A stretch of DNA of 64,000 bases from DASTPP01 sp035762175. Lineage in GTDB: Bacteria; Myxococcota_A; Polyangia; Polyangiales; Polyangiaceae. Shown here piece by piece: positions 44,808 to 53,674 of this stretch. The position numbers and the translations under genes are program-made. Below the pieces are notes generated by a model that had not been told where the DNA came from, ran no database searches, and saw only the letters and a list, made by a program, of their open reading frames with translations. The DNA lies in assembly GCA_035762175.1 (NCBI GenBank), contig DASTPP010000020.1, forward strand, positions 1 through 64,000. The letters are read 5' to 3'. Position 1 is the stretch's first letter; every line of letters begins with the position of its first letter.

Positions 44808-47132
44808 ATGTCCACGAAGGCGCCGTCCGTCGACCACCTGCGCTCGCGCTTCGACACGGTCACGCGCCTGGTGGCCATGGTCGGCTCGCGCTCGAACAGC
44901 GTGTTCAGCGAGATGTTCGACGAGCTCACCGAAGAGCTGCGCCCGGCGCTCGCGGTCGCCTTCTCGCTCAAGGGCGACACGCTCACGCTCGTCGCCGACT
45001 ACCGCCTCGGCAGCATGGTGCCGATGCCCTGGCGCCGCTTCAAGGTGGGCGAGCCGCTCGCGCAGCCGCTGCTCGGCGCGCTGCGCGCCCGGCGCCCGAC
45101 GCAGCTCGCGCTGGGCGCGCCCGAGGTCGTCGCCGCCTTCCGGCCCTGGGGCCGGCTCGCCGCGCGCGAGGCCGACGTCGTCTTCGTCGTGCCCGCGGTC
45201 AACCACGCCGACGTGCTCGCGCTCGCGGTCTTCTTCTTCCACGAGCGGTCGCTCGACGAGGGGGTCGGGCAGTTCCTGCAGATGGGCTCCGAGCTGCTCG
45301 GCCTGGCGCTCGCGCTGCAAGGCGAGCGCGAGCGCGAGGCGGCGCGCTCGGCCGAGCTCGCCGAGACGACGCGCCTCGCCACGTTGGGCACGCTCTCGGC
45401 CACGGTCGCGCACGAGCTGCGCGGCCCCGCCGGCGCGCTCTCCCTGCTCGTGCCCGAGCTGCAGCTGGCGCTCGAGCCGGCCTCGGTCGAGGCGCTCGAG
45501 CCGCTCTTGAACGACATGCGCACGAGCGTCGAGCGCATCTGCGGGCTCTGCGGGCAGCTCGGCAACCTCAACTACCACGACAAGGAGCCCGAGCCCTTCG
45601 ACCTCGCCTCGGTCGCCGCCGACGTGGTCGCGCTCGCGCGCGTGCACGCCCAGACCGCCGGCGTCTCCATCGAAGAAGATCTCGCCGAGGTCTCGGTGGT
45701 CGGGCTGCGCGACCAGATCGGCCAGGTCATCTTGAACCTCGCGCTCAACGCCATCGACGCCTGCCGCGAGGGCGGCGCCGGGGCGGCGAAGGTCGTCTCG
45801 GTCACGACCTCGCTCGCCGAGGGCCGCGCCGTCCTCGAGGTCGCCGACAGCGGCCCCGGCCTCTCGAAGGACGCGGCCGACCGCGTCTTCCAGCCGTTCT
45901 TCACCACCAAGCCCCGCGGCAAGGGCACCGGGCTCGGCCTCTCGGTCTCGCGCGACATCGTCAACTCGCACCGCGGGCACATCGTCGTCGGCCGCTCGCG
46001 CTGGCAGGGCGCGCTCTTCCGGGTCGAGCTGCCGGCGCGCCCCGGGGCGGGTGCCGCCGAGGTCTCCTCGCGCCGGCTGCCGCCCGCGGCCCGCCCCCTG
46101 CCCGCCCCCGCCCCCGCGCCCGAGCCGCCGCCCCCGCCGCGCCCCTCCTTCGGCTCGACGCCCGATCTGCGCAGGTCCCTGACCCCACCCGTCTCGGGCC
46201 CCGCCCACCTGCCGGCCCGCCCCCCCCTCGGCTCGCCCCCCGATCTGCCGCCCTCGCGGCCGCGCATCGGCGCCGCGCTGCCCGAGCGGCCCACCCCGCG
46301 CCCCGAGCGGCTCACCCCGCGCCCCGAGCGGCTCACCCCGCGGCCCCGCCCGGCCCCGGCCTCCGAGCCGCCCCCGCCCGCCTCTGCCCGCCCCGCGGAC
46401 GTGCCGGCCTTCGCGCTCCGGCCGCCCCTTTCCTCGCCCTGGCCGCCCATCGCGCCGCCGTCCGTGCCCTCGCACGCCCTGGCGAACCCCGCCGCGCCGC
46501 CCCCGCCGCCCTCGCGCGCCCGCCCCGGCCCGGCGCCCGACGTGGCCGCGCCGACCCGCCCGGGGGCAGCGTTCGAGGCGGCCGCGCAGCCCCGCCCGGG
46601 CGCGGCGCCTGACGCCCCCTCCGCCCGCCCGGCGCCCGAGGCCCCCTCGCCCTCGCGCCCCGGCTCGGCGCCCGAGGCGGCCCCGGCGCGCCCCGGCCCG
46701 AGGCCCGACGGCCCCCCGCCGACGCTGCGCGTGCTGGTCGTCGATGACGACCGGCTGCTCTTGAACACGATGAAGCGCGTGATGCGGGGCTGCGACGTCA
46801 CGACGGCCTCGACCATCGACGAGGCGCGGCGCGCCCTCGCGTCCGCGGGCGCCTTCGACCTCGTCGTAACCGACGTGAACATGCCCGGCGGCAGCGGCCT
46901 CGATCTGCACCGGCAGCTCGCCGTCGAGCGGCCCGCGCTCGCCGACAAGCTCATCTTCCTGTCCGGCGGCGCGCTCAGCCCCGCCGACGCCGAGTACCTC
47001 TACGCGAGCCGCTGCGTCTGCCTGTCGAAGCCCATCGGGCACGACACGCTGCTCGACGCCGTGCGCCGCACCCACGCCGGCAAGGCCCCCGCGCAGGGGT
47101 CGCTGACGCTGCGGCCGTCCGGCCGCAAGTAG
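44808..47132 (+). CDS. GAF-like hybrid histidine kinase with long Pro/Ala linker and receiver
   Basis: The protein has 774 residues. Residues 20-170 are GAF-like (NSVFSEMFDELTEELRPALA, ADVVFVVPAVNHADVLALAV). The phospho-acceptor His202 is in TVAHELRGPAGALS. The N box is GQVILNLALNAIDAC, G1 is VADSGPGLSKD and G2 is GKGTGLGLSVSRDIV. From about residue 415 to 640 the sequence is almost only Pro, Ala, Arg and Gly and includes a repeated PERLTPR unit. The receiver starts at VLVVDDDRLLL, with phospho-acceptor Asp689 in VVTDVNMPGG and Lys in CLSKPIGHD. No transmembrane helix is seen. The start at 44808 gives the GAF region directly; the longer frame is low-complexity. Confidence 0.9.
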   Translation: MSTKAPSVDHLRSRFDTVTRLVAMVGSRSNSVFSEMFDELTEELRPALAVAFSLKGDTLTLVADYRLGSMVPMPWRRFKVGEPLAQPLLGALRARRPTQLALGAPEVVAAFRPWGRLAAREADVVFVVPAVNHADVLALAVFFFHERSLDEGVGQFLQMGSELLGLALALQGEREREAARSAELAETTRLATLGTLSATVAHELRGPAGALSLLVPELQLALEPASVEALEPLLNDMRTSVERICGLCGQLGNLNYHDKEPEPFDLASVAADVVALARVHAQTAGVSIEEDLAEVSVVGLRDQIGQVILNLALNAIDACREGGAGAAKVVSVTTSLAEGRAVLEVADSGPGLSKDAADRVFQPFFTTKPRGKGTGLGLSVSRDIVNSHRGHIVVGRSRWQGALFRVELPARPGAGAAEVSSRRLPPAARPLPAPAPAPEPPPPPRPSFGSTPDLRRSLTPPVSGPAHLPARPPLGSPPDLPPSRPRIGAALPERPTPRPERLTPRPERLTPRPRPAPASEPPPPASARPADVPAFALRPPLSSPWPPIAPPSVPSHALANPAAPPPPPSRARPGPAPDVAAPTRPGAAFEAAAQPRPGAAPDAPSARPAPEAPSPSRPGSAPEAAPARPGPRPDGPPPTLRVLVVDDDRLLLNTMKRVMRGCDVTTASTIDEARRALASAGAFDLVVTDVNMPGGSGLDLHRQLAVERPALADKLIFLSGGALSPADAEYLYASRCVCLSKPIGHDTLLDAVRRTHAGKAPAQGSLTLRPSGRK

Positions 47133-47161
47133 CCCCCGGGGCGGCGCCCCCCGCCCGGGGG
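47133..47161. terminator. Possible hairpin after the hybrid kinase gene
   Basis: CCCCCGGG (47133-47140) and CCCGGGGG (47154-47161) form an 8-bp stem with a 13-base loop directly after the stop codon. Without a T-tract this is weak evidence. Confidence 0.35.
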
Positions 47162-47201
47162 GTTCGCCCCCGCGCGTCCTTGGGCTACAAGGGGGGACGC
47201 C

Positions 47202-48227
47202 ATGCGCATACTCTCGGGCGTCCAGCCGTCGGGCAAGCTCCACATCGGCAACTACTTCGGGGCCGTGCGCCAGTTCATCGAGCTGCAGCACGAGGGCGAC
47301 GCGCTCTACTTCATCGCCGACCTGCACGCGCTCACCACCGTGCGCGACGCCGCCCGCGCGCGCGAGCTGTCGCGCGACGTCGCCCTCGACTTCCTCGCGC
47401 TCGGGCTCGACCCGGCGAAGGCGACGCTCTTCCGCCAGTCGGACATCCCCGAGGTGACCGAGCTCTTTTGGTCCTTGCTCACGGTCTGCCCGATGGGCCT
47501 GCTCGAGCGCGCCGTCAGCTACAAAGACAAGCTCGCCCGCGGCTTCTCGCCCGAGGCGGGCCTCTTCACGTACCCCGTCTTGCAGGCCGCCGACATCATG
47601 GTCTACGGCGCCGACGTCGTGCCCGTCGGCAAAGACCAGCTGCCCCACCTCGAGATTACCCGCGACCTCGCCAACAAGTTCAACCTCGCCTTCGTGCCCG
47701 GCTACGACCCCGCCCGCCCCGAGGGCGACAAGAAGGGCCGCGGCGCCGGCGTGCTCAAGCTGCCCCGGGCGCACGTGCGCGCCGAGACCGCCGTCGTGCC
47801 CGGCCTCGACGGGCAGAAGATGAGCAAGAGCTACGGCAACACCATCGACCTCTTCGCCGACGACGGCGCGCTCAAGAAGTGCATCATGGGCATGAAGACC
47901 GACTCGGCGGCGGTCGACGAGCCGAAGAGCCGGGCGACGCCCCTCTACCAGCTGCTCGAGCTCTTCGCGCCCCCGGCCGAGATGGCCGAGATCGCCGAGA
48001 GCTTCGACAAGGGCGGCCTCGGCTACGGCCACTACAAGCAGCGCCTGCTCGCGCTCTTTCACGAGGCCTTCGACGACGCGCGCCGGCGCCGCCGCGAGCT
48101 CGGGGCGCGCTCGGGCGAGGTCGAAGACATCCTCGCCGAGGGGGCCCGCCGCGCCCGCAGCTACGCCGCGCCCGTCATGAGCGCCGTGCGCCAGGCGGTG
48201 GGCACGGGGCGGCCGACGGCGCAATGA
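47202..48227 (+). CDS. trpS: Tryptophanyl-tRNA synthetase
   Basis: The 341-residue class Ic synthetase charges tRNA-Trp. The HIGH motif is KLHIGNYFGAV (residues 12-22). The tryptophan-site block is VLQAADIMVYGADVVPVGKD, the KMSKS motif is GQKMSKSYGNT (about 205-215), and the C-terminal tRNA-binding helices (LGARSGEVEDILAEGARRAR) are present. The length is normal. The ATG at 47202 has GGGGGGACGC upstream. No operon partner is seen; trpS stands alone as in many bacteria. Confidence 0.97.
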   Translation: MRILSGVQPSGKLHIGNYFGAVRQFIELQHEGDALYFIADLHALTTVRDAARARELSRDVALDFLALGLDPAKATLFRQSDIPEVTELFWSLLTVCPMGLLERAVSYKDKLARGFSPEAGLFTYPVLQAADIMVYGADVVPVGKDQLPHLEITRDLANKFNLAFVPGYDPARPEGDKKGRGAGVLKLPRAHVRAETAVVPGLDGQKMSKSYGNTIDLFADDGALKKCIMGMKTDSAAVDEPKSRATPLYQLLELFAPPAEMAEIAESFDKGGLGYGHYKQRLLALFHEAFDDARRRRRELGARSGEVEDILAEGARRARSYAAPVMSAVRQAVGTGRPTAQ

Positions 48228-48342
48228 AGGGCGCTCCGGTGGTGCTGCCATGACGCGCCGTGGCGTGACGTCGATGCAGAGAGGTAGGCGGTTGTAGCTT
48301 ACGAGGGGTGATTCTTCGCGCCGACGCCGCTAGGATTCGGGT

Positions 48343-49071
48343 ATGCGTCGTGCCCTCACCCTTACGCTCGGCCTGCTTTTTTTCGCCGCCGGTACCATCG
48401 TCGCCTGTGCGGAAGACGACCCCGAGCCGGGCTTTACCCCGACGGGCGGCAGCGGGGGCAGCGAGTCGGCGGGCAACGCGGGCAGCGCGCAGGGGGGCGG
48501 GGGGAGCGGGGGCGGCGGGCAGGCCGGCGGCGGGCCCAAGGCGGGGTCGGGGGGCGGCGGCGCCGGCGGGCAGGCGGGCGCGGGCGGGCAGGGCGCGGCG
48601 TGCGGGGCGGACGCGAACGAGCCGAACGAGAACCCGCTGCAGGCGCGGACCGCGCCCGGCGTCGACGGCGACGGCACGATGAGCGATTGCGACGACGAAG
48701 ACTCGCTGAACGGCCTGCTCGACGGGCCCGAAGACGAAGATTGGTTTCGTTATACGGCCATCGACAACGTCTGCCTCGAATTCGGAGACAACATCGGCCC
48801 CCACGTCCGCTTGGGCAACGGGGTTTCCGCCGAAGTCTGCATGTTCATCAAGCCCGGGCCGGACGCCGGCGCGATCGAGTGCGACGCGGGAAGCGAGCCT
48901 AGCGACGAGCTGGACGGCCAAGGGTTCGTCGGTTGCTGTAGCAACACCGAGGCGCGCATGACGTTCGGAGGCGGGAACAGCAATGACGCGGGCGACGTCC
49001 TCATGAAGGTGTCGAAGCTGTCCGAGGGGTTGTGCGGGGCCTACACCATCACCTTCGCCCAGCACGAATGA
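48343..49071 (+). CDS. Gly-rich lipoprotein, myxobacterial type
   Basis: The 242-residue protein has a lipoprotein signal (ALTLTLGLLFFAAGTIVACA). A Gly/Ser-rich linker of about 65 residues (GGSGGSESAGNAGSAQGGGG, then AGGQAGAGGQ) follows, then a compact domain with acidic loops and cysteines (DCDDEDSLNGLLDGPEDEDW, NVCLEFGDNIGPHVRLG, VGCCSNTEARMTF). Long Gly linkers after the lipid Cys are characteristic of Polyangiales surface proteins. The DEDWF...Y/F region resembles calcium-dependent pre-peptidase C-terminal (PPC-like) folds but is not definite. Confidence 0.82.
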   Translation: MRRALTLTLGLLFFAAGTIVACAEDDPEPGFTPTGGSGGSESAGNAGSAQGGGGSGGGGQAGGGPKAGSGGGGAGGQAGAGGQGAACGADANEPNENPLQARTAPGVDGDGTMSDCDDEDSLNGLLDGPEDEDWFRYTAIDNVCLEFGDNIGPHVRLGNGVSAEVCMFIKPGPDAGAIECDAGSEPSDELDGQGFVGCCSNTEARMTFGGGNSNDAGDVLMKVSKLSEGLCGAYTITFAQHE

Positions 49072-49134
49072 CCCCCGCGCCGGCGCCGCGCGCGGGCGCC
49101 CGCCTCGTTCAAGCTCGCCGGCGCCCCCGCCCGC

Positions 49135-49899
49135 TCAGCCCGGCAGCGCCTCCGCGAAGAGCTCGAGCACGCGCCGCCAGTGCCGCTCGGCCGACTCGCG
49201 GTCGTAGACGGGCAGGTCGGGCACGGCGAAGCCGTGGCGCGCGTCCGGGTAGATCTCGACGGTGGCGCGCACGCCGGCCGCGTCGAGCGCCGAGCGCAGG
49301 CGCTCGGTGTGCTCGGCGGTGAAGTTCGGATCGAGCCCGGCGACGCCGACGTACACCCGGCCGCGGATCTGGTCCGCGTGGGCGTGGGGGCTGTCGGGCG
49401 CGTCGGTGGCGAGCCGGCCGCCGTGGATCGACGCCGCCGCGGCCACCCGGTCGGGGTGCGCGACGGCCGCCCACAGCGCGACGAGGCCCCCGAGGCAGTA
49501 GCCGACGCAGCCGACGGCCTTGCCCTCGACGCCGGGCAGCCCGTCGAGAAAGCGCAAGAGGGCGGCGGTGTCGCGCATCGCCGCGTCGGACGTGACCGAG
49601 AGCGCCAGCGCCATCAGCCGCTCGCGCTCCGAGGGGTCGGAGAACACCGTCGCGGGGTCGAAGGGCGCTTGGTCGCCGGCCCGGTAGTACAGGTTCGGCA
49701 AGAGCACGACGTAGCCCCCCCACGCGAGGCGCTGGGCCATCGCGTGAAGGGCGTCGCGCAGCCCCGGGCCGTCCATGTAGAAGATGACCGCGGGCCAGGG
49801 GCCCTCGCCCGCCAGCGGTCGGTAGACCCAGGTGGTCATGGCGCCCTCGCCGGTCTCGACCTCGAAGCGCTCGCCCGCGGCGCTCGTGCTCGTGCTCAT
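49135..49899 (-). CDS. Dienelactone hydrolase family protein
   Basis: The 254-residue alpha/beta hydrolase has the nucleophile in VGCVGYCLGGLVALWAAVAH (Cys nucleophile in GYCLGG), which is diagnostic of dienelactone hydrolases. The Asp-bearing strand is VYVGVAGLDPNFTAEH and the His is in PDARHGFAVPD. These enzymes open dienelactones in chlorocatechol degradation, but many relatives have other ester substrates. No ring-cleavage genes adjoin it. The ATG at 49899 begins MSTSTSAAGERFEVETGEGA. Confidence 0.92.
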   Translation of the reverse strand: MSTSTSAAGERFEVETGEGAMTTWVYRPLAGEGPWPAVIFYMDGPGLRDALHAMAQRLAWGGYVVLLPNLYYRAGDQAPFDPATVFSDPSERERLMALALSVTSDAAMRDTAALLRFLDGLPGVEGKAVGCVGYCLGGLVALWAAVAHPDRVAAAASIHGGRLATDAPDSPHAHADQIRGRVYVGVAGLDPNFTAEHTERLRSALDAAGVRATVEIYPDARHGFAVPDLPVYDRESAERHWRRVLELFAEALPG

Positions 49900-50005
49900 G
49901 AGGGGTTCGTAGCGCGGGCGCGGCCCGGGGGGCAGCAAAAGGCGCCCTGGCGGCGGGGTCATTCTGCGCACCGCGCGGCCCCCGCCTTGCGGTAGCTTGG
50001 AGGGC

Positions 50006-50446
50006 ATGAGCGGCATCCGCACGTTGCCGTCTTCGGGCGCGGCCGGCGGCCCGAGCGTCAGAGGCCGGGCCGGCGCGGCTCGCGTCGCGCCGGCGGCCGA
50101 GCGGGGGCGGCGCCGCGGGGCCCTTCTCGCCAGCGGCCTCTCGCTCGCCCTGTTCGGGGCGTCGCTCGGCGTCTCGTTCGCGGTCACGCCCGAAGACATC
50201 GAAGCGCGCCGCGTCGTGCTCTCGCCGACCTGCCACATCAAGGCGATGCTCGGGCGCGAGTGCCCGACCTGCGGCATGACCCGCGCCTTCTCGGCGCTGA
50301 GCCACGGCCGCGTCGACGACGCCCTCCGCTACAACCGCGGGGCGCCCGCGCTCTACGCCGCGTGGTGGGCCGCCGCCGCCGCCGCGCTCGCGACGTTTTT
50401 GCGTTCCCTGGTCGGCCCGAGCGAAAGCAGAAAGATACCAACATGA
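50006..50446 (+). CDS. DUF2752 membrane protein
   Basis: The 146-residue protein has two hydrophobic helices (ALLASGLSLALFGASLGVSF and APALYAAWWAAAAAALATFL). Between them is the DUF2752 signature CPTCGMTRAFSALSHG. Cysteine pairs in TCHIKAMLGRECPTCGMT could bind metal or form a disulfide at the membrane face. The function is unknown. It shares an ATGA overlap with the DUF4190 gene, so they are one translational unit. An in-frame TTG at 49997 is an alternative start. Confidence 0.85.
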   Translation: MSGIRTLPSSGAAGGPSVRGRAGAARVAPAAERGRRRGALLASGLSLALFGASLGVSFAVTPEDIEARRVVLSPTCHIKAMLGRECPTCGMTRAFSALSHGRVDDALRYNRGAPALYAAWWAAAAAALATFLRSLVGPSESRKIPT

Positions 50447-51375
50447 ATGGCACGAACGAAGGCGGGTGGGGCGGCGGGCAGGGGGGCCCCGGGGCGCCGG
50501 GGGGCCATCCGCAGCCCTTCCCGGGTATGAGCGCTTCGGGGGGCGCCCCGGGCGGCTACGGGGGCGGTCCGCCCGGCGGCGGGCAGGGCGGTGGGCCCGG
50601 CGGCGGGCAGGGCGGTGGGCCCTACGGCGGCCCGCCCGGCGGCGGCAACTACGGCGGGCCTCCTGGGGGCGGCAACTACGGCGGTCCGCCCGGCGGCGGG
50701 GGCGGCGGTCCGCCCGGAGGCGGCGGCTTCGGCGGCCCGCCCGGCGGTGGCTTCGGCGGGCCTCCCGGTGGGGCGGGCGGCGGCCCGCCCGGCGGCTTCG
50801 GTGGCCCGCCCGGCGGCTTCGGTGGCCCCCCCGGCGGGGGCGGTGGCCCGCCCGGTGGCTTCGGCGGGCCTCCTGGTGCGGGCAGCGGCCCGCCCGGCGG
50901 CTTCGGCGGGCCCCCCGGCGGGTTCGGCAATGCGCCGCCCCCGGGCGGCTTCGGTGGCCCCCCGGGCGGGGGCGGGTTTGGCGGCCCCCCGGGCGGCGGG
51001 GGCTTCGGCGGCCCGCCCGGCGGCTACGGCGGCCCGCCCGGCGGCGGCTACGGCACCCCGTCGCCCTACGTGGCGCAGGTACCCGGCCAGGCGTTGGCGG
51101 GCGGCGGGTCGACCGACCCGCTCGCGATCGCCTCGCTCGTCATGGGCTTGGTCGGCGTGCCGGGCTCGTTCTGCTGCTCGTTCCTCAGCATACCGCTCTC
51201 GCTCGCGGCGATCGTGACGGGCGTCATCGCGATCGGCAAGGCGCGCCAGCGCAACGATCAGACGGGCAAGCTCTTCGCCATCGGCGGCATCGCGACGGGC
51301 GGCGCCGGCCTCCTGCTCTTGCTCCTCTTCTTGGCCTTCGGCGTGGCCGGCGCGCTCATCGACAAGGCGCGCTGA
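50443..51375 (+). CDS. Gly/Pro-repeat protein with DUF4190 membrane domain
   Basis: The 310-residue protein is about two thirds low-complexity repeat. Variants of GGPPGGFGGPPGGG run from residue 30 to 205, built from a 6-9-residue unit. The C-terminal 90 residues are a DUF4190 domain: DPLAIASLVMGLVGVPGSFC, IPLSLAAIVTGVIAIGKARQ, KLFAIGGIATGGAGLLLLLL. This gives three membrane helices. The repeat would lie in the cytoplasm or the periplasm as an unstructured tail. The partner gene is DUF2752. The role is unknown. Confidence 0.85.
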   Translation: MNGTNEGGWGGGQGGPGAPGGHPQPFPGMSASGGAPGGYGGGPPGGGQGGGPGGGQGGGPYGGPPGGGNYGGPPGGGNYGGPPGGGGGGPPGGGGFGGPPGGGFGGPPGGAGGGPPGGFGGPPGGFGGPPGGGGGPPGGFGGPPGAGSGPPGGFGGPPGGFGNAPPPGGFGGPPGGGGFGGPPGGGGFGGPPGGYGGPPGGGYGTPSPYVAQVPGQALAGGGSTDPLAIASLVMGLVGVPGSFCCSFLSIPLSLAAIVTGVIAIGKARQRNDQTGKLFAIGGIATGGAGLLLLLLFLAFGVAGALIDKAR

Positions 51376-51440
51376 GGCGCGGCGAGCGCGCCCATCGACC
51401 GGGCGCGTCGAGGCGCGGCGAGCGCGCCCATCGACCGGAA
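51351..51440 (+). repeat. 36-bp tandem repeat at the 3' end of the DUF4190 gene
   Basis: Three units begin at 51351, 51387 and 51423 with an exact 36-base period (CGCGCTCATCGAC versus CGCGCCCATCGAC twice). The first unit holds the real stop codon (CTGAGGC). The next two read TCGAGGC at the same place and would keep the frame open. Confidence 0.65.
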
Positions 51441-51490
51441 GCGGCGCGGCGGGCGCGGCGGGCGCGGCGGGGCGCGAGGCGACGCGGCGC

Positions 51491-52303
51491 TCAGGCCGCC
51501 GAGGGCCGCCGCGCCGCGTGCTCGCGGACCAACTCGGCGCTCTGGCGCGGCCGCTCGACCCAGAACATATGCCCGACGCCCTCGAGGATCTCGAGCCGCG
51601 CGCCGGGGATTTTCGAGGCGATGAGGCGGCCGTTCGCGACCGAGAGCATCTCGTCGCAGTCGCCGTGGATGACCAGCGTGGGCGCGCCGATGTCGCCGAG
51701 GCGCGCGGAGGCGTCGTGGCCGCCGACGGCCTGCACCTGCAGCGCGATCACGGCCAGCGGGGCGCGCGCCCGCAGCGCCCGCTCGCGGAAGGCCGCATAC
51801 TCGGCCTCGTCGCGGGCGAACGCGGGCGAGACGTTGACGTCCCACGCGGTGCGGATGGCCCGCTCGCGGTCGCCCGACGACCACGCGGCGGCGAGCCGGT
51901 TGCCGACCTCGGGGGCGGTCAGGACGCTGCCGGGGCCCCCGGCGTAGGTGCAGCCCAGCGTCAGCGTGGCGACCCGCCCGGGCAAGCGCAGCGCGAGCTC
52001 TTGGGCGACCATGCCCCCCATCGAGATACCCAACACGTGGGCGCGCTCGAGGCCGAGCGCGTCGAGCAGCGCGGCGGCGTCGGCGGCCAGGTCGGCGACG
52101 GTGAAGGGCTCGTCGACCCGCGAGCTCAGGCCGATGCCCCGGTGATCGAACGCGGTCACGGCGAAGTCGCGCGCCAGCTCGTCGAGGAACGCGTCGCCCC
52201 ACGCGAGCACCGTGCCCGACATGCCCTGGATCAACAAGAGCGGCTCGCCCGCGCCGCGCTGCAGGTAGTGGAAGTCGCGTCCGTTGACGGCGGCGGTCGG
52301 CAT
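51491..52303 (-). CDS. Alpha/beta-hydrolase
   Basis: The 270-residue protein has a complete fold: LLLIQGMSGTVLAWGDAFLD (oxyanion region), VTAFDHRGIGLSSR, nucleophile elbow LGISMGGMVAQELALR, APTLVIHGDCDEMLS (acid) and LEGVGHMFWVERP (His). It is close to the pimeloyl-ester/haloperoxidase-like group. The substrate is unknown. It has no obvious operon partner; the convergent repeat region lies downstream. Confidence 0.9.
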   Translation of the reverse strand: MPTAAVNGRDFHYLQRGAGEPLLLIQGMSGTVLAWGDAFLDELARDFAVTAFDHRGIGLSSRVDEPFTVADLAADAAALLDALGLERAHVLGISMGGMVAQELALRLPGRVATLTLGCTYAGGPGSVLTAPEVGNRLAAAWSSGDRERAIRTAWDVNVSPAFARDEAEYAAFRERALRARAPLAVIALQVQAVGGHDASARLGDIGAPTLVIHGDCDEMLSVANGRLIASKIPGARLEILEGVGHMFWVERPRQSAELVREHAARRPSAA

Positions 52304-52475
52304 GGCCCCTTCTACCCGAGTCGGCCCGCCCCGGGGCGCACGAAATGGCGCGAGGGCGGGGGCCTCACGGCCAACCGTCACGCCCGGCGATGCCGGACAA
52401 AAAATGTCCGTTTTGGCGTGGCGCCGGCCCCCCCGCGTGGTCATTTTTCATGGGTTGTACCCCGAAGAACTCGCC

Positions 52476-53045
52476 ATGCCCCCGACCGCGAAAACCGCCC
52501 CCCCGGCCCCCCTCACCCCCGCCCCCCGCGGGGCCAGCGCGGGCCCGGCGGCCGACCGCCCGACCCACGCCCCCTTCGCGCCCGAGGCCTGCGCGAGCAC
52601 GGCCGACGCCCCGACCCCGTCCGAGCTGATGGCGGCCCTGCGAGAGCAAGGGGCCGCCCTGCGGCAAATGCAGGCCACCCTCGAGCAACTCGTCCGGGGC
52701 TTGAGCCCCTCGGCGGCCCCCGTCAGCGGCGGCCCCACGACCACGACGACCGTCGCCGACCCGGTGGGCGCGGGCTTCACGCTGAGCCAACGGGCGCTGG
52801 CCGAAGCGCTGGCCATCCCCGCGTCGTATGTGTCGACGCTGGTGCGCGCCTTCAAGCTCGACGAAGACCCCCTCTATGCCCTTACCGTACGCCCCGGCGC
52901 CAAGCGCTTGGTGAACTACCACCCCCGCGCCATCGAGCGCTTCCGCGATCTGGTGCGCTCGCCCCCGGGCCCCCTCGACCAGCGGGCCCAGCGCACGCTC
53001 GACCAGGTTCGCAGCCGGTTGAGCGAGCCCGCCCGGGCCGCCTGA
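52476..53045 (+). CDS. Possible DNA-binding protein, N-terminal Pro/Ala-rich
   Basis: The 189-residue protein has a Pro/Ala-rich first third and a heptad-like stretch (ELMAALREQGAALRQMQATL). A C-terminal domain follows with helix-turn-helix spacing: LSQRALAEALAIPASYVSTL then VRAFKLDEDPL. A wing-like GAKRLVNYHPRAIERFRDLV comes next. It looks like a small sequence-specific DNA-binding protein with an oligomerisation helix, but the family is unknown. The start at 52476 is a guess because no ribosome-binding site is clear. Confidence 0.62.
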   Translation: MPPTAKTAPPAPLTPAPRGASAGPAADRPTHAPFAPEACASTADAPTPSELMAALREQGAALRQMQATLEQLVRGLSPSAAPVSGGPTTTTTVADPVGAGFTLSQRALAEALAIPASYVSTLVRAFKLDEDPLYALTVRPGAKRLVNYHPRAIERFRDLVRSPPGPLDQRAQRTLDQVRSRLSEPARAA

Positions 53046-53165
53046 CGACATCGGGCCCGCCCTCGAGGCCGGCGCCCGCGGCTACCTGTCTCGAAAGACG
53101 TGTCGCGCGTCGCGGGCAAAAAAGGGTATGACGCGCCGTGTTGTTGGGCGTAGACCCCTTTTCCG

Positions 53166-53494
53166 ATGACCACGACGCGCGCTTCGGCCCGCGGCGCCCT
53201 GCGCTTGGTCGGGCAGGGCGTCGATTATGTGATCGTGGGGCAACTACGCCGAGCGCCTCTGGGGCCGGCGGGGCGTCACGTACGGCGCGCTGCTCGCCGA
53301 GCGGCACGGCTACGCGCCCGTCTACGTTCGCTACGACACGGGCCTGCGCGTCGTCGACAACGGACGCGAGCTCGCGGCGATGCTCGACGCGCTCGCCCAC
53401 CTCGTAGACCTTGCACACGCGCTCGTGATCGATGCGCGCCTGCGCCCTCGTCGTCGTGCCCCATGCCTCCCTTCCTCGCGATGGCCGCGAGCTT
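53166..53494 (+). pseudogene. Fragment of an esterase-type alpha/beta hydrolase
   Basis: In the frame of 53239-53494 the protein reads GNYAERLWGRRGVTYGALLA then ERHGYAPVYVRYDTGLRVVD and NGRELAAMLDAL. This matches the segment before the nucleophile of myxobacterial lipase-like hydrolases (ygalLaerhGy.pvyvRYnTG). The expected GHSMGG elbow never follows, and the upstream part (MTTTRASARGALRLVGQG) is in another frame. A further stretch to 53632 in a third frame (ALDPAGRPLDANAVASALEP) may be related debris. Confidence 0.42.
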
Positions 53495-53674
53495 AAGCCA
53501 GCCCTCGGCCCCCCTGGGCGGGGATCTCGCCCCGCCGGCGAGGTTTTGGGGTCGACCGCCCTCGACCCCGCCGGCCGGCCCCTCGACGCCAACGCCGTCG
53601 CGAGCGCGCTCGAGCCCCTCGTCGACCCCTGACGCCCGCGCCCGCCGCCGACCTCGAACGCGCGCGGGGGGGCC

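Noticed and set aside
44799..48251. A 1150-residue open frame on the minus strand
   Set aside because: It is antisense to the hybrid kinase and trpS. Its length comes from extreme GC3 bias. It has no domain, only Arg/Gly/Ala-rich sequence.
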